A DNA stretch of 64,000 nt from Pseudomonadota bacterium (GTDB lineage Bacteria; Myxococcota_A; Polyangia; GCA-2747355), in assembly GCA_016711215.1 (NCBI GenBank), contig JADJTL010000004.1, forward strand, positions 186,001 to 250,000, given 5' to 3'. A program made the position numbers and the translations under genes. Below the pieces are notes generated by a model. It searched no databases and was not told the DNA's origin. It saw only the letters and a list, made by a program, of their open reading frames with translations. Each line of letters begins with the position of its first letter. Within the stretch, counting starts at the first letter, position 1. Below are positions 42,277 through 51,400 of the stretch, in pieces.

Positions 42277-42350
42277 GCGGAGGCTTGAGCGGAGGCTTGA
42301 GCGGAGGCCTGAGCGGAGGCTTGAGCGGAGGCTTGAGCGGAGGCTTGAGC
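42277..42350. repeat. 12-bp tandem array, six copies
   Basis: Unit gcggaggcttga repeated six times (third copy with one change). On the minus strand it reads TCAAGCCTCCGC. It lies just beyond the 3' end of the lipoprotein gene at 42363 and abuts the IS66 remnant. All copies keep a tga, so on the plus strand every frame of one register closes. Confidence 0.92.
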
Positions 42351-42362
42351 GCTCGCGCGCGC

Positions 42363-42773
42363 CTACTCGACGCGCACGCGCCAGATCTGCGCGCTCTCCG
42401 GCACGCCGACCACGGTGAAGGTCACCGTGGCGTAGCGACCGTCCGTCGGCGCCTTGCCCACCACCCGGAACTGAGCCCGTTGGTCCGTGGTCGCGAAGGG
42501 CAAGGTGCTGGGCTTCAACTCGAGGCGATCGGCGAAGGCCGCCTCGACGACAGCCTCGACGACCAATGGCCGCAGCGCGGGTCGATTGAGCCCGATCGTC
42601 AGCGAGAGCGCTCCGTTGACGACGAGGTCGGCGGTGGGATCGAGAAAGGGCTGAATCGTGATCAGCGGATCGTCAGCACCGCAGCCGCCGCCAAGGGCTG
42701 GCGCGAGGGTCAGCCAGCTCGCGAACAAGAGGCGCCACGCAGGGCACCATGAGCGACGTGGATTGGACAGCAT
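42363..42773 (-). CDS. Small lipoprotein, unknown function
   Basis: 136 residues from ATG 42773 (an in-frame ATG 21 bases upstream is less likely). The N-terminus LLFASWLTLAPALGGGC gives a lipobox GGGC near residue 32. The mature part of about 100 residues is beta-rich: LVVNGALSLTIGLNRPALRP, ATDQRAQFRVVGKAPTDG-like segments and TVTFTVVGVPES near the end, an Ig-like pattern. No family recognised. Alone between an IS66 remnant and the small basic-protein gene, divergent from the latter; the intervening 150 bases should hold both promoters. Confidence 0.65.
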   Translation of the reverse strand: MLSNPRRSWCPAWRLLFASWLTLAPALGGGCGADDPLITIQPFLDPTADLVVNGALSLTIGLNRPALRPLVVEAVVEAAFADRLELKPSTLPFATTDQRAQFRVVGKAPTDGRYATVTFTVVGVPESAQIWRVRVE

Positions 42774-42864
42774 GAGTGCCGCCAAATGGACCACGAAACG
42801 CCCCCCGCGTCAAAAAGGCCGGTGGGAGCGACGAAGCACCATGAGCGCGCCACGAGCGCTTCCC

Positions 42865-42894
42865 TTGACAGCGGGCGCACCCGAGCGCTAAAGA
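42865..42894 (+). promoter_or_regulatory. Candidate sigma70-type promoter for the small basic protein
   Basis: TTGACA at 42865-42870 is a perfect -35. TAAAGA at 42889-42894, 18 bases later, is a weak -10 (a 17-base spacing gives CTAAAG). Transcription would begin about 42900, 25 bases before ATG 42925. The perfect -35 is notable in a 68-70% GC background. Confidence 0.5.
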
Positions 42895-42924
42895 CGCTTT
42901 TTGCCAGCATTTTGGGGTATCAAC

Positions 42925-43044
42925 ATGGGTCGTGGCGATCGGCGTAGTTCATGGAAATCGCGGCGTCATGCCGCCAAGCGTAAGCAGAAGGTCCGCGTCA
43001 AGCGCCAGCGCTTGGAGAAGAAGCAGGGCGGCAGCGCCGGCTGA
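42925..43044 (+). CDS. Very small basic protein, ribosome-associated (THX-like) candidate
   Basis: 39 residues starting MGRGDRRSSWKSRRHAAKRK and ending KKQGGSAG; nearly half the residues are Lys or Arg. MG.GDRR at the N-terminus is shared with ribosomal protein THX (bS31), but the rest differs and lacks the THX 'GKI..GTYG' part. It is preceded by GGGGTATCAAC and a good -35 (42865), and is followed by 300 bases of non-coding arrays. A real gene is likely because start, site and promoter line up. Possible roles are 30S subunit stabilisation or RNA binding; the assignment is tentative. Confidence 0.6.
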   Translation: MGRGDRRSSWKSRRHAAKRKQKVRVKRQRLEKKQGGSAG

Positions 43045-43141
43045 GCGATCGCTTCGAACTCGTTTCGATAGCGGTCGGTGCAGGCTTCACGGCAGGCATG
43101 CAGGGCGGGCTACGCGGCAGGCGCGTTCAGGCGTGCTCAGT

Positions 43142-43189
43142 GTCCTGAGGTCCTGAGGTCCTGAGGTCCTGAGGTCCTGAGGTCCTGAT
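43142..43189. repeat. 8-bp tandem array, six copies
   Basis: Unit gtcctgag repeated six times (last copy ends in t). Directly followed, two bases later, by a different array. The unit is not a multiple of three, so it would not keep a reading frame; it lies in the non-coding leader of the Nudix gene. Confidence 0.92.
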
Positions 43190-43191
43190 CG

Positions 43192-43245
43192 GGGCGCGAC
43201 GGGCGCGACGGGCGCGACGGGCGCGACGGGCGCGACGGCGTCGGT
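43192..43245. repeat. 9-bp tandem array, six copies
   Basis: Unit gggcgcgac repeated six times without mismatch. Ends about 105 bases before the Nudix ATG. Two unrelated arrays placed back to back suggest a hotspot for replication slippage. Confidence 0.92.
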
Positions 43246-43349
43246 GCGTCGCGCGCTGCGTGCCTTAGGCTGCGTCCCTCAGAGCTGCGTCCCTGACTGG
43301 GGGCGCAACGCGAGCCAGGCTGGACACGGGCCGACATGGAGTCTTCGCG

Positions 43350-43778
43350 ATGGCGCAGCAGAGCTTTCGGGTGGTCGCAGCGGTGATTCAGCGTGATGGC
43401 AAGTACCTGATCACCCAGCGGCGCGAGACGGCCTCCCTGCCATTGCTCTGGGAGTTCCCCGGCGGGCGCGTCGAGCCCGGTGAGAGCGACGCGGCGGCGC
43501 TGCAGCGCGAGCTGAAAGAGCGACTCTCCGCCACGGTCCGCGTCGGTGCGCCGGTCGCCTTCCGCCGCCACGACTACGAGGGCTACAGCGTCGAGCTCGT
43601 CCTCTACGAGGCGGAGCTCGAGTCGGCCGACCTGGAGACCCTGGCGGTCAAGGAGTACCGCTGGGTCGAGGCGCACGAGTTCTCGCAGTATCCGCTGCCA
43701 CCAGCCGATCGGCAGACGCTCGAGGACGTGCAGACCTTCGTCGGGCGTGGCAAGCCGAAGAAGCCGCCCCAGGCCTGA
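43350..43778 (+). CDS. Nudix hydrolase, MutT-like
   Basis: 142 residues; GGAG lies 8 bases before the ATG. N-terminal VVAAVIQRDGKYLITQRRET and WEFPGGRVEPGE give a MutT-like (8-oxo-dGTP or (di)nucleoside polyphosphate) fold. The Nudix box is GGRVEPGESDAAALQRELKE followed by RLSA. Compared with the consensus REUxEExGU it reads RELKERLSA: the second Glu of the EE pair is Arg and the Gly is Ser. That pair binds the catalytic metal, so activity may be altered. It precedes the P-type ATPase gene by 19 bases and is probably in one transcript with it. Confidence 0.88.
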   Translation: MAQQSFRVVAAVIQRDGKYLITQRRETASLPLLWEFPGGRVEPGESDAAALQRELKERLSATVRVGAPVAFRRHDYEGYSVELVLYEAELESADLETLAVKEYRWVEAHEFSQYPLPPADRQTLEDVQTFVGRGKPKKPPQA

Positions 43779-43797
43779 AGAGGGATCGGGCGCGCCG

Positions 43798-46623
43798 ATG
43801 GCGACGCCAAGACCACCCCACAGCGCAGCCGCCAGCCGCCAATCGGCCAGCGATCCGCTTTGGCATGCGCTAGACGCGGACATGCTCGTCGCGCGGCTCG
43901 CGGTCGTCCCGAAACTCGGGCTGACGCAAGCGCGCGCAGCGGAGCTGCTGACCGTCCACGGTGCCAACCGCTTGGCCGAGCAGGCCCCGCCTTCACTCAG
44001 CGCTCGCTTGCTCGGCCAGCTCCGCGACATCACCGTCGTCGCCCTGCTCGTCGCGGCCGTGATCGCGGCCGTCATAGCGTGGCTCACCGGGGACCCCGCG
44101 GAGCATGGGCTCGCGCGCTACGGCGACACCCTGGCGATCCTGATCATCGTCGCGCTCAACGCGGTGGTCGGCCTGCTCCAAGAAAAACGCGCGGAGCGCG
44201 CCCTTGCCGCGCTGCGCGACCTCACGAGTCCGCAGGCCAGGGTGCGGCGCGACGGCGTCCTGCGCTGCGTCGACGCGACCGAGCTCGTCCCGGGCGACAT
44301 CCTGGTGCTCAGCGAAGGTGACCGCGTCGCTGCCGACGCACGCCTGCTCGAAGGCCACGCGCTCGAGGTCCGCGAGGCGATGCTGACCGGCGAGGCGCTG
44401 CCGGTCGGCAAATGCCATCGAGGCGCGCTCGATGCCGCCACCGCACTAGCCGAACGCAGCAACATGCTCTGGATGGGCACCGAGGTCGTGCAGGGCCGCG
44501 GCAGCGCCTTGATCGTCGCCACCGGCATGGACACCGAGCTGGGCAAGATCGCCGGCATGCTCGGCGCGATCAGCAGCGAGCCGACGCCGCTGCAGAGCTA
44601 CCTGGCGCGCTTCGGCCGCTGGGTCGTCTGGGCCTGCGTCGCCGTGTCGGCGGTGGTCTTTGCGGTCGGGCTGGCGGCCGGGCGACAGACCTTCGCCGAG
44701 CTGCTGCTGACGGCGGTCAGCCTCGCGGTCGCCGCCATCCCCGAGGGCCTGCCGGCGATCACCACGATCGTCCTGGCGCTGGGCACCCAGCGCATGGCTC
44801 GACGTCAGGCGCTGGTGCGGCACCTGCCCGCCGTCGAAGGCCTCGGCGCGGCGCAGATCATCTGCACCGACAAGACCGGTACCCTGACGCAGAACCTGAT
44901 GACGGTGCGCCGGATCGCGACCGCCGGACTCACCTACCAGGTGAGCGCGGAGACGGCCGACGAGATCAGCGCGTTCCACCTGATCAGCGAGCACAACACC
45001 AGGGTCCGCGTCATCCCACGCGATCACCCCGCCCTCTGGCAGCTCGTCGAACACGCGGCTCATGTGCGCGATGTAACGCTGGCGCGCGAGGCCGGCGAGA
45101 TCGTCGTGCGCGGCGGCAACCCCACCGAGGTCGCGCTCGCGCGCCTCGCCCTGGAAGCCGGCATGACGGGGCTCGGACCGCGCGCGGTGCTGCATGACCT
45201 CACCTTCACCTCGACGCGCAAGCTAGCCACCCTGGTCGTGGCCGACGGCGACCGGCCGCGCGCGCTGGTGCGCGGGGCGCCCGAGGTGATCCTGGCGCGG
45301 GCCCAGCGCACGCTGCGGGCCGATGGCAGCTCGACGGCGCTGACGGCCGCGGAGCGCGAGCGCCTGCTGGCGCAGACGACGGCCTGGGGGGCTGAGGCCA
45401 TGCGCGTGGTCGCGCTCGCTGCGCGGGAGCACGCACCCGAGGTGCTCGAGGACTGGGAATGCGAGCTGACCCTGCTCGGCCTCGTCGCGCTCGACGACCC
45501 GCCGCGGCCCGAGGCCCGCGCGGCGATCGCGCGCGCGCATCAGGCCGGCATCATCACCATGATGATCACCGGCGACCTTCCGGCAACCGCGCGCTCGGTC
45601 GCGCGGGAGCTCGAGCTCACGGCACCGCAGTCGGCCGATGCGGAGGGCACGCTGCTCAGCGGCGCCGAGCTCGATGCGCTCGACGACGAGGCGTTGGCGG
45701 CGCGCCTCGACACCCTGCGCATCGTCGCCCGCGCCACCCCCGCCCATAAGCTGCGCGTGCTCGAGGCGTTGCAGGCCCGCGGCAAGGTCTGTGCGATGAC
45801 GGGCGACGGCGTCAACGACGCACCCGCGGTCAAGGCCGCCGGCATCGGCGTCGCGATGGGCCGCACCGGCACCGAGGTGACCAAGGCCGCGGCCGATCTC
45901 GTGCTCGCCGACGATAACTTCGCGACGATCGTCGCCGCGGTCGAAGAGGGCCGGGCGATCTTCAGCAACATCAAGAAGTTCATCTTCTTCCTGCTCTCCT
46001 CCAACGCGGGCATCGTGCTCACCGTCTTTGCGGCCGGGCTCTTCGGTTGGGCGCCACCCCTATCGCCGACCCAGATTCTGTGGATCAACCTGATCACCAA
46101 TGGGCTGCCCGCGCTGGCGCTCGGCTTGGAGCCGACAGAGCCGGGGCTGATGGCCGCTCCGCCTCGCGACCCGCAGGCCCCGGCGCTCGACGCCAGGGCC
46201 TACTGGCGGATGCTGGTCATCGGCATCCTGATGGCAGGCGCGGCGCTGACGACCTTCGCTCTGCTCGCCGGCCAGCCGCACACCCTGCATGCCCCGACGC
46301 ATCGCCTGGCGCAGACGGGCTGCTTCGCGACCCTCAGCCTGACGGCGCTCTTCCACGCGTTCAATTGCCGCTCGACGACGGCCTCGAACTTCGAGTTGGG
46401 CTGGTTCTCCAATCGCCCGCTCTGGGCGGCAATCCTCTTCAGCCTCGCCCTGCTCGGCCTCGCGATCTACGTGCGACCGCTGCAGCCGATCTTTCACACC
46501 CGCGCCCTGCCCTGGGATGACCTCGGAGCGCTGGCGGCGATCAGCAGCCTGCCGCTCGTGCTGGTGGAGTCAATCAAGCTCGCCGCCTGGGCGCGGCGCC
46601 GGTGCTTGACCACGGCGAAGTGA
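43798..46623 (+). CDS. P-type cation-transporting ATPase (P2A, Ca2+-ATPase-like)
   Basis: 941 residues from ATG 43798 (gaagaggg upstream). A cation-ATPase N domain (about 20-90) is followed by actuator LTGEALPVGK, AVAAIPEGLPAITTIVLALG (ion-binding helix 4, PEGLP), phosphorylation site ICTDKTGTLTQN (Asp near 358), and the hinge MTGDGVNDAPAVKAAGIGVA. Ten membrane helices are expected. PEGLP marks P2A pumps for Ca2+, possibly Mn2+, rather than heavy-metal P1B pumps. Complete; strongest similarity in kind to bacterial PMR1/PacL-type proteins. Downstream is 258 bases of non-coding sequence, then tRNA-Arg. Confidence 0.94.
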   Translation: MATPRPPHSAAASRQSASDPLWHALDADMLVARLAVVPKLGLTQARAAELLTVHGANRLAEQAPPSLSARLLGQLRDITVVALLVAAVIAAVIAWLTGDPAEHGLARYGDTLAILIIVALNAVVGLLQEKRAERALAALRDLTSPQARVRRDGVLRCVDATELVPGDILVLSEGDRVAADARLLEGHALEVREAMLTGEALPVGKCHRGALDAATALAERSNMLWMGTEVVQGRGSALIVATGMDTELGKIAGMLGAISSEPTPLQSYLARFGRWVVWACVAVSAVVFAVGLAAGRQTFAELLLTAVSLAVAAIPEGLPAITTIVLALGTQRMARRQALVRHLPAVEGLGAAQIICTDKTGTLTQNLMTVRRIATAGLTYQVSAETADEISAFHLISEHNTRVRVIPRDHPALWQLVEHAAHVRDVTLAREAGEIVVRGGNPTEVALARLALEAGMTGLGPRAVLHDLTFTSTRKLATLVVADGDRPRALVRGAPEVILARAQRTLRADGSSTALTAAERERLLAQTTAWGAEAMRVVALAAREHAPEVLEDWECELTLLGLVALDDPPRPEARAAIARAHQAGIITMMITGDLPATARSVARELELTAPQSADAEGTLLSGAELDALDDEALAARLDTLRIVARATPAHKLRVLEALQARGKVCAMTGDGVNDAPAVKAAGIGVAMGRTGTEVTKAAADLVLADDNFATIVAAVEEGRAIFSNIKKFIFFLLSSNAGIVLTVFAAGLFGWAPPLSPTQILWINLITNGLPALALGLEPTEPGLMAAPPRDPQAPALDARAYWRMLVIGILMAGAALTTFALLAGQPHTLHAPTHRLAQTGCFATLSLTALFHAFNCRSTTASNFELGWFSNRPLWAAILFSLALLGLAIYVRPLQPIFHTRALPWDDLGALAAISSLPLVLVESIKLAAWARRRCLTTAK

Positions 46624-46881
46624 TGATGCTACGAGTTTTCCCGGCGGTGGCTGACGACTGCCGTCGCAGCCCGGCACGCGCCCTCGCACTGCGACGGCAG
46701 CCGAGAAGGGGCCGGCGCTCAGGTCATCGGCCCGCGTGAGCGTGTCCCCGTTGTGCGGTGCTGTGGCTCGCGCGCTGCATCGTGAGGATCGGCGACGGCA
46801 TCGCAGAGTGACAGGGCAGGAGGCGTCGCGGCTAGGCGCGGTCGACACACAAGTCGCAGCACACAAGTCGCAACACGATAG

Positions 46882-46955
46882 GCACCCGTAGCTCAGTTGG
46901 ATAGAGCATCGGTCTACGGAACCGAGGGTCGGGCGTTCGAATCGCTCCGGGTGCA
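46882..46955 (+). tRNA. tRNA-Arg (anticodon ACG)
   Basis: Starts GCACCCG and closes with CGGGTGC plus discriminator A, a 7-bp acceptor. D-arm GCTCAGTTGGATAGAGC; anticodon arm TCGGT-CTACGGA-ACCGA gives ACG at 34-36 (A to I edited in bacteria, reading CGN); T-arm GGGCG-TTCGAAT-CGCTC. CCA is not encoded. The preceding 250 bases have no gene. Confidence 0.95.
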
Positions 46956-47158
46956 CCCAGCCAGCATAATTCGGCACGGATGGTCATTAGACACGACGCC
47001 TCGCCAGGCAGCGCCGCCAAGCAGCCCTGAGGGGCGCGGGGTAGCGAGGTAGCGGTGTAGCGGCCGTAGCGGCCGACTGGGTGGCGCCGCTGGCACCACC
47101 GAAGCTCGCCCGACCCGCGGGCGACACCCTTGGTTCTTGAGCCCGAGGAGCTGCTAAC

Positions 47159-48334
47159 GTGTCGCGCCCCAAGCTCGGCGAGCTGCTGCTGCAAAATGGG
47201 CTGATCACGGCCGAGCAGCTCAGCACGGCGCTGCACAGCCAGGTGGTCAACGCTGGGCGCCTGGGCTCGAACGTGGTCGAGCTCGGCTTCACCTCGGTCG
47301 ACGCGCTCTCCGACGTGCTGGCCTTCCAGCTTGGGGTGCCCGCGGTCGGGCCCAGCGATCTCACCGCACCCGATCCGCGGGTCCTGAGCGCGATCCCGGC
47401 GACCGTTTGCGGCAAGTACAAGCTGCTCCCTTTTCGGCTGCTCGGCCAAACCCTGCAGGTGGCGCTGCTCGATCCGCTGCGCGAGGACGTGCTCGACTAC
47501 CTTCGCGCCGGGCTGCGCGTGCAAATCCAGCCCTTTGTCGCCCCTCAGCTCCGGCTGCTCTATGCCCTCGAGCGCCACTACGGCATCCCGCGTCCCAAGC
47601 GCTTTCTGCGGCAACCAGGCTCGCCCGAACCGCGCGACGAGCGCCGCACCTATCTTCAACCGACAGTTGCCGCCCCGGAGACCACGCCGGTCGTCGCCGC
47701 AGCGCCACCCACGCCCCGGCCGCGCGCCCCGGGTGGCTCCGTCAGCGGCAGCTTCGAGCTCGTCTACCTCGACGAGGTGCCGCGAGCCTGCGCAGACGAT
47801 GCCTTCGACGTCGAGGTCGAGCTGCCGACGAAACCCGCCGCAGCCAGCAGCGCCGGCGACCCGCTGCTCGCTCGCATCGACCAGGCCACCGCTCGCGACG
47901 AGCTGATCAAGGCCATGGTCGAGCCCGTCAACGCGAGCGTGACGCTGAGTCTCCTCTTGCTCGTGCGCAATGAGATGGCCGTCGGGCTGGCGGCGTGGGG
48001 CGGGGCCTCGTCGCAGAAGCAGGTGCGCAGCCTCGTCGTGCCGATCAACACGGCCTCACTGCTACAGCGCGCCACCGCCGAGCACACCCCGCTCCGCGCG
48101 ATGGCCGGCGAGGACGGCATGCAGGCCATGATCGCGACCTATCTGCAGGCGCCCACGCCGCAGGCCTGCTGCGTGGTGCCCGTGATGCTGCTGGAGCGCG
48201 TGATCAACCTGATCTGTGTCCAGAGCAAGACGCCGCTGAGTGACGGCAACGTCGAGCTCCTGCAGCGCGTCGCAGAGCGGGCCGCGCTGGCCTACGAACG
48301 CCTCGTCCGGGGCAACCAACGCACCGGCGACTGA
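47159..48334 (+). CDS. GspE N-terminal (MshEN) domain protein with GAF-like C-terminus
   Basis: 391 residues from GTG 47159, with GAGGAG about 8 bases upstream. Residues 1-75 (KLGELLLQNGLITAEQLSTA, GRLGSNVVELGFTS) and the next segment (SAIPATVCGKYKLLPFRLLG) form the MshEN/T2SSE-N domain found in secretion ATPases, where it binds cyclic-di-GMP. No ATPase domain follows. Instead there is a Pro/Ala linker and a helix/strand region (about 245-385) with a GAF-like layout. It is a likely second-messenger sensor. 113 bases upstream of the giant TPR gene on the same strand. Confidence 0.85.
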   Translation: MSRPKLGELLLQNGLITAEQLSTALHSQVVNAGRLGSNVVELGFTSVDALSDVLAFQLGVPAVGPSDLTAPDPRVLSAIPATVCGKYKLLPFRLLGQTLQVALLDPLREDVLDYLRAGLRVQIQPFVAPQLRLLYALERHYGIPRPKRFLRQPGSPEPRDERRTYLQPTVAAPETTPVVAAAPPTPRPRAPGGSVSGSFELVYLDEVPRACADDAFDVEVELPTKPAAASSAGDPLLARIDQATARDELIKAMVEPVNASVTLSLLLLVRNEMAVGLAAWGGASSQKQVRSLVVPINTASLLQRATAEHTPLRAMAGEDGMQAMIATYLQAPTPQACCVVPVMLLERVINLICVQSKTPLSDGNVELLQRVAERAALAYERLVRGNQRTGD

Positions 48335-48447
48335 CGGCGAGCCAGCGACCAGCGTCGCGCGGCCTGCCGCTCAGGGAGCAACTGGAGCCGCCGAGCAGCG
48401 TCCGATCGAGCTTGCTGGCTCGCGGGCATTCGCTTAGCGTGGAACGC

Positions 48448-51400
48448 ATGGCGCCATTGCCTTCCGGCGAGGATTCGCCACCAGCGGCAACTTCGGCGCC
48501 CGCGCCGCCGGCCTCGGCCAGCGCACAGCTGCTCCCGGGCTGGTGGCATGAGCGGCGCGAGATCTTCCGCCACGAGGCCGCTTACCTGACGCCTCGCCAA
48601 CCCGAGCGCGCCGCCCTGATGTGGCTCGAAGCGGTGGGCGCCGCGCCGGCAGGGCTCGATGCTACGGCAGCCGTGGTGACCGACCTCGAGCAGGCGTTGA
48701 CCCTGGGCGCGACCAACAGCGGCTTGCTCGGCCGCGCGCGCCGGTTGCTGATGCAGCAGGGCGACTACCGGCGTGCGCTGGCTGTCGGCCAACGTGAGCT
48801 CAGCGGTGGCGGCGAGAGCGAGGTCCGCGCCGCGCTGCTCTTCGAGCTGGCAGCCCTCGAGCGCTACGCCTTGGGTCGACCCCAGCGCGCGCTGGCGCTG
48901 CTGCGTCAGGCGCTGCGCCTCCAGCCCACCCATGTGCCTGCGCTGCTCCGCGTCGTCGCGCTGGGCCGCGAGCTCGCGCTCGACGAAGACACCGTCGGGG
49001 CGCTCAAGCAGCTCGCCAACTGCCTCAACGAACCGGGCGCGCGGGCCCAGCTACTCTACGCAGCGGGGACCTTGCTCGAGACGCGCCTGCAGCAGTCAGA
49101 GGCGGCCGGCAGCGCCTACCGCCGCGCGGTCGACGTGGATCCGCGTCACGCACCGACGCTGCTCGCGCTGGCTCAACTCCATGAGCGCAATGGCGAATGG
49201 GCAGGCCTCGCCCGCGCTCTCGAGCGACTGGCCGATGTCGTGCGCGATAGCAGCCTGCGCGCGCGCCTGTGGCAACAGGGCGGTGCGCTGCATCTCGACC
49301 TGACGGGTGACAGCGACGCGGCGCGGCGCCTTCTGGCCCGCGCGGCGCGCCTGATGCCCGACGATGCCGCGCTGCTGCAGCGGCTCTCCGAGGCCTACGA
49401 GCTCAAGGGCCAGGGACGTGAGCTGCTCGAGACCTTGCGGCTGCTGCTCGTTCACACCCCCGATCGACAGGGCCGCGCGGCATTGCTGACGCGCATCGGC
49501 GATTTTCTGCACGAGCAGCAGCGCGATGCCGAAGGGGCGATCGTGGCCTACCGCCAGGCCCTCAGCGAGGTGCCGGGTTACCTGCCTGCCCTGCAGTCCC
49601 TCGCGACCCTGCATCGACAACGCGGCGACTTCGAGCCGCTGGTCGCCATCGCCAATCCCGAGACGGAAGGGACGCTCCCTGCCGAGGCGCGCGCCGTGCG
49701 CTACGTCGAGCTGGCCGAGGTGCTCGATCAAGAGCTCGGTCGCAGCGACGAGGCGATCGCGGCCTACCGCCGCGCGCTCGAGCTGCTGCCGGGCCTGCAC
49801 GTCGCTTTCGTCGGGCTGGCGGCGCTGCTGCGACGCGTCGAGCGCCATGACGCCCTGATCGAGCTGCTGGGGCAGCAGGCGGCCGCGAGCCACGATCCCG
49901 CGACACGCACTCACCTCCTGCTGCAACAGGCGCGGCTGCAGACCGACGCGCAGCGCAACCCGGGGGCCGCGATCGGCACGCTCGCCGCGATACCGGAAGA
50001 CGACGGCGGCCGCCTCGTCGCGCTGGAACGGATCGAGATTTACGCCCGAGCCGGGCGCGACCACGAGCTGCTGCCGCTGCTGCTCGAGCAGGCCGAGGCG
50101 ACGCGCGACGCCGCCGAAGGCGAGGGTTGGCGCTTGCTGGCCGCCCGCCGACTCGAGCGGCTCGACGAGAGCGAGCAGGCGCTGGCGCTCTACCGCGAGG
50201 TGCTCACCCGCAACCCGGGAAGCCTCGCCGCCGTGCATGGGATTGGCCGCCTCCTCCACCGCCGCGGAAGCTGGCAGGAGCTGGTGGCGCTGCACCACCA
50301 TGAGTTGAACCAGCAACCCACGCGCCCCGACGCCCCGCTCCTGCTCTGCCGCATCGGTCGCCTGCTCGCCGAGCGGCTCGGCGAGCACGCAGCCGCCATC
50401 GACGCCTACGCGCGCGCGCTGGCCCACGATCCGACCTACACCCCGGCGCTCGTGGCGCTCGAGCGGCTGGCGCGCAGTGAGCAGCGCTGGGGCGAGCTCG
50501 TCACCGTGCTCGAGCAGTATGCGGCCGCGCGGCACGACGCCGCGAGCGCGGCGGCGGCGCTCTGCCGTGCGGCCGAGGTCGCGGGCTGGCAGCTCGGCGA
50601 CAGCGCGCGTGCGGCGCAGCTCTTCGCGGCCGCGCTGCAGCGCCACCCCGACGCCCCCTCGAGCGCCTACTGGGGTCTGTTGCGGCTCCAGCTTCGCCAC
50701 GGCTGGTGGAGCGAAGCCGCCGAGCTGCTGCTCTCGCTGCTCGAGCGCGCCGGCAGCGAAGAGGAACGCGGGCTGTGGGCGTTGCAGCTCGCGCGGCTCC
50801 GGGAGCTGCAACTGGAGCAGCCGCCCGATGCCGCCCTCTACGCCCAGGCCGCGGTGGCCTTCCCGGGTGCGCTGCACGAGGAGCAGGCACGGGTTCAGGC
50901 GCGCCTCGGCGCGGCCGCGTTGGCCGAATGGCTCGCCACCGAGGTCGCGGGCATTGCGGATCCGTACCTTGCTGCCGCCTACCTGCTCGAGGCTGCGCAC
51001 CATGACGAGCTGCAGGCCGAGAGCGGCGCCGGCGCCGCCGCAGCGCTCGTGCTCGTGCGCCAAGCCCACGAACGGCGGCCGACCGACCCGGCCGTGATCT
51101 GGTGTCTCGAGCGCAACCTGGTGCGGCTCGAGCGCTGGGCCGAGGTCGCCAAGCTGCGCGAGCACGAGGCGCAACTCGAGCTCGACCGCGCCGGCAGGGT
51201 GCAGGGGCTCGCCCACGCCGCCAGCGCGCACGTGCTCGCCGCTGCGCCCGCCGATGCGGAGCGCCTGGCGCGCGAATGCCTCAACCTCGATGCTCGCTGG
51301 TTGCCCGCGCTGCTGCTGCTGGCGGCGCTGGCGGAGCAGCGCGATGACGGCGCCGCCCTCGCCGAGCTGCTCGACCGCGCGGCGGAGGCCTGCGTCGACC

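Noticed and set aside
42277..42350. Could the 12-bp and other tandem arrays be a CRISPR array?
   Set aside because: Copies are contiguous with no spacers, units are 8-18 bp, and no cas genes are seen.
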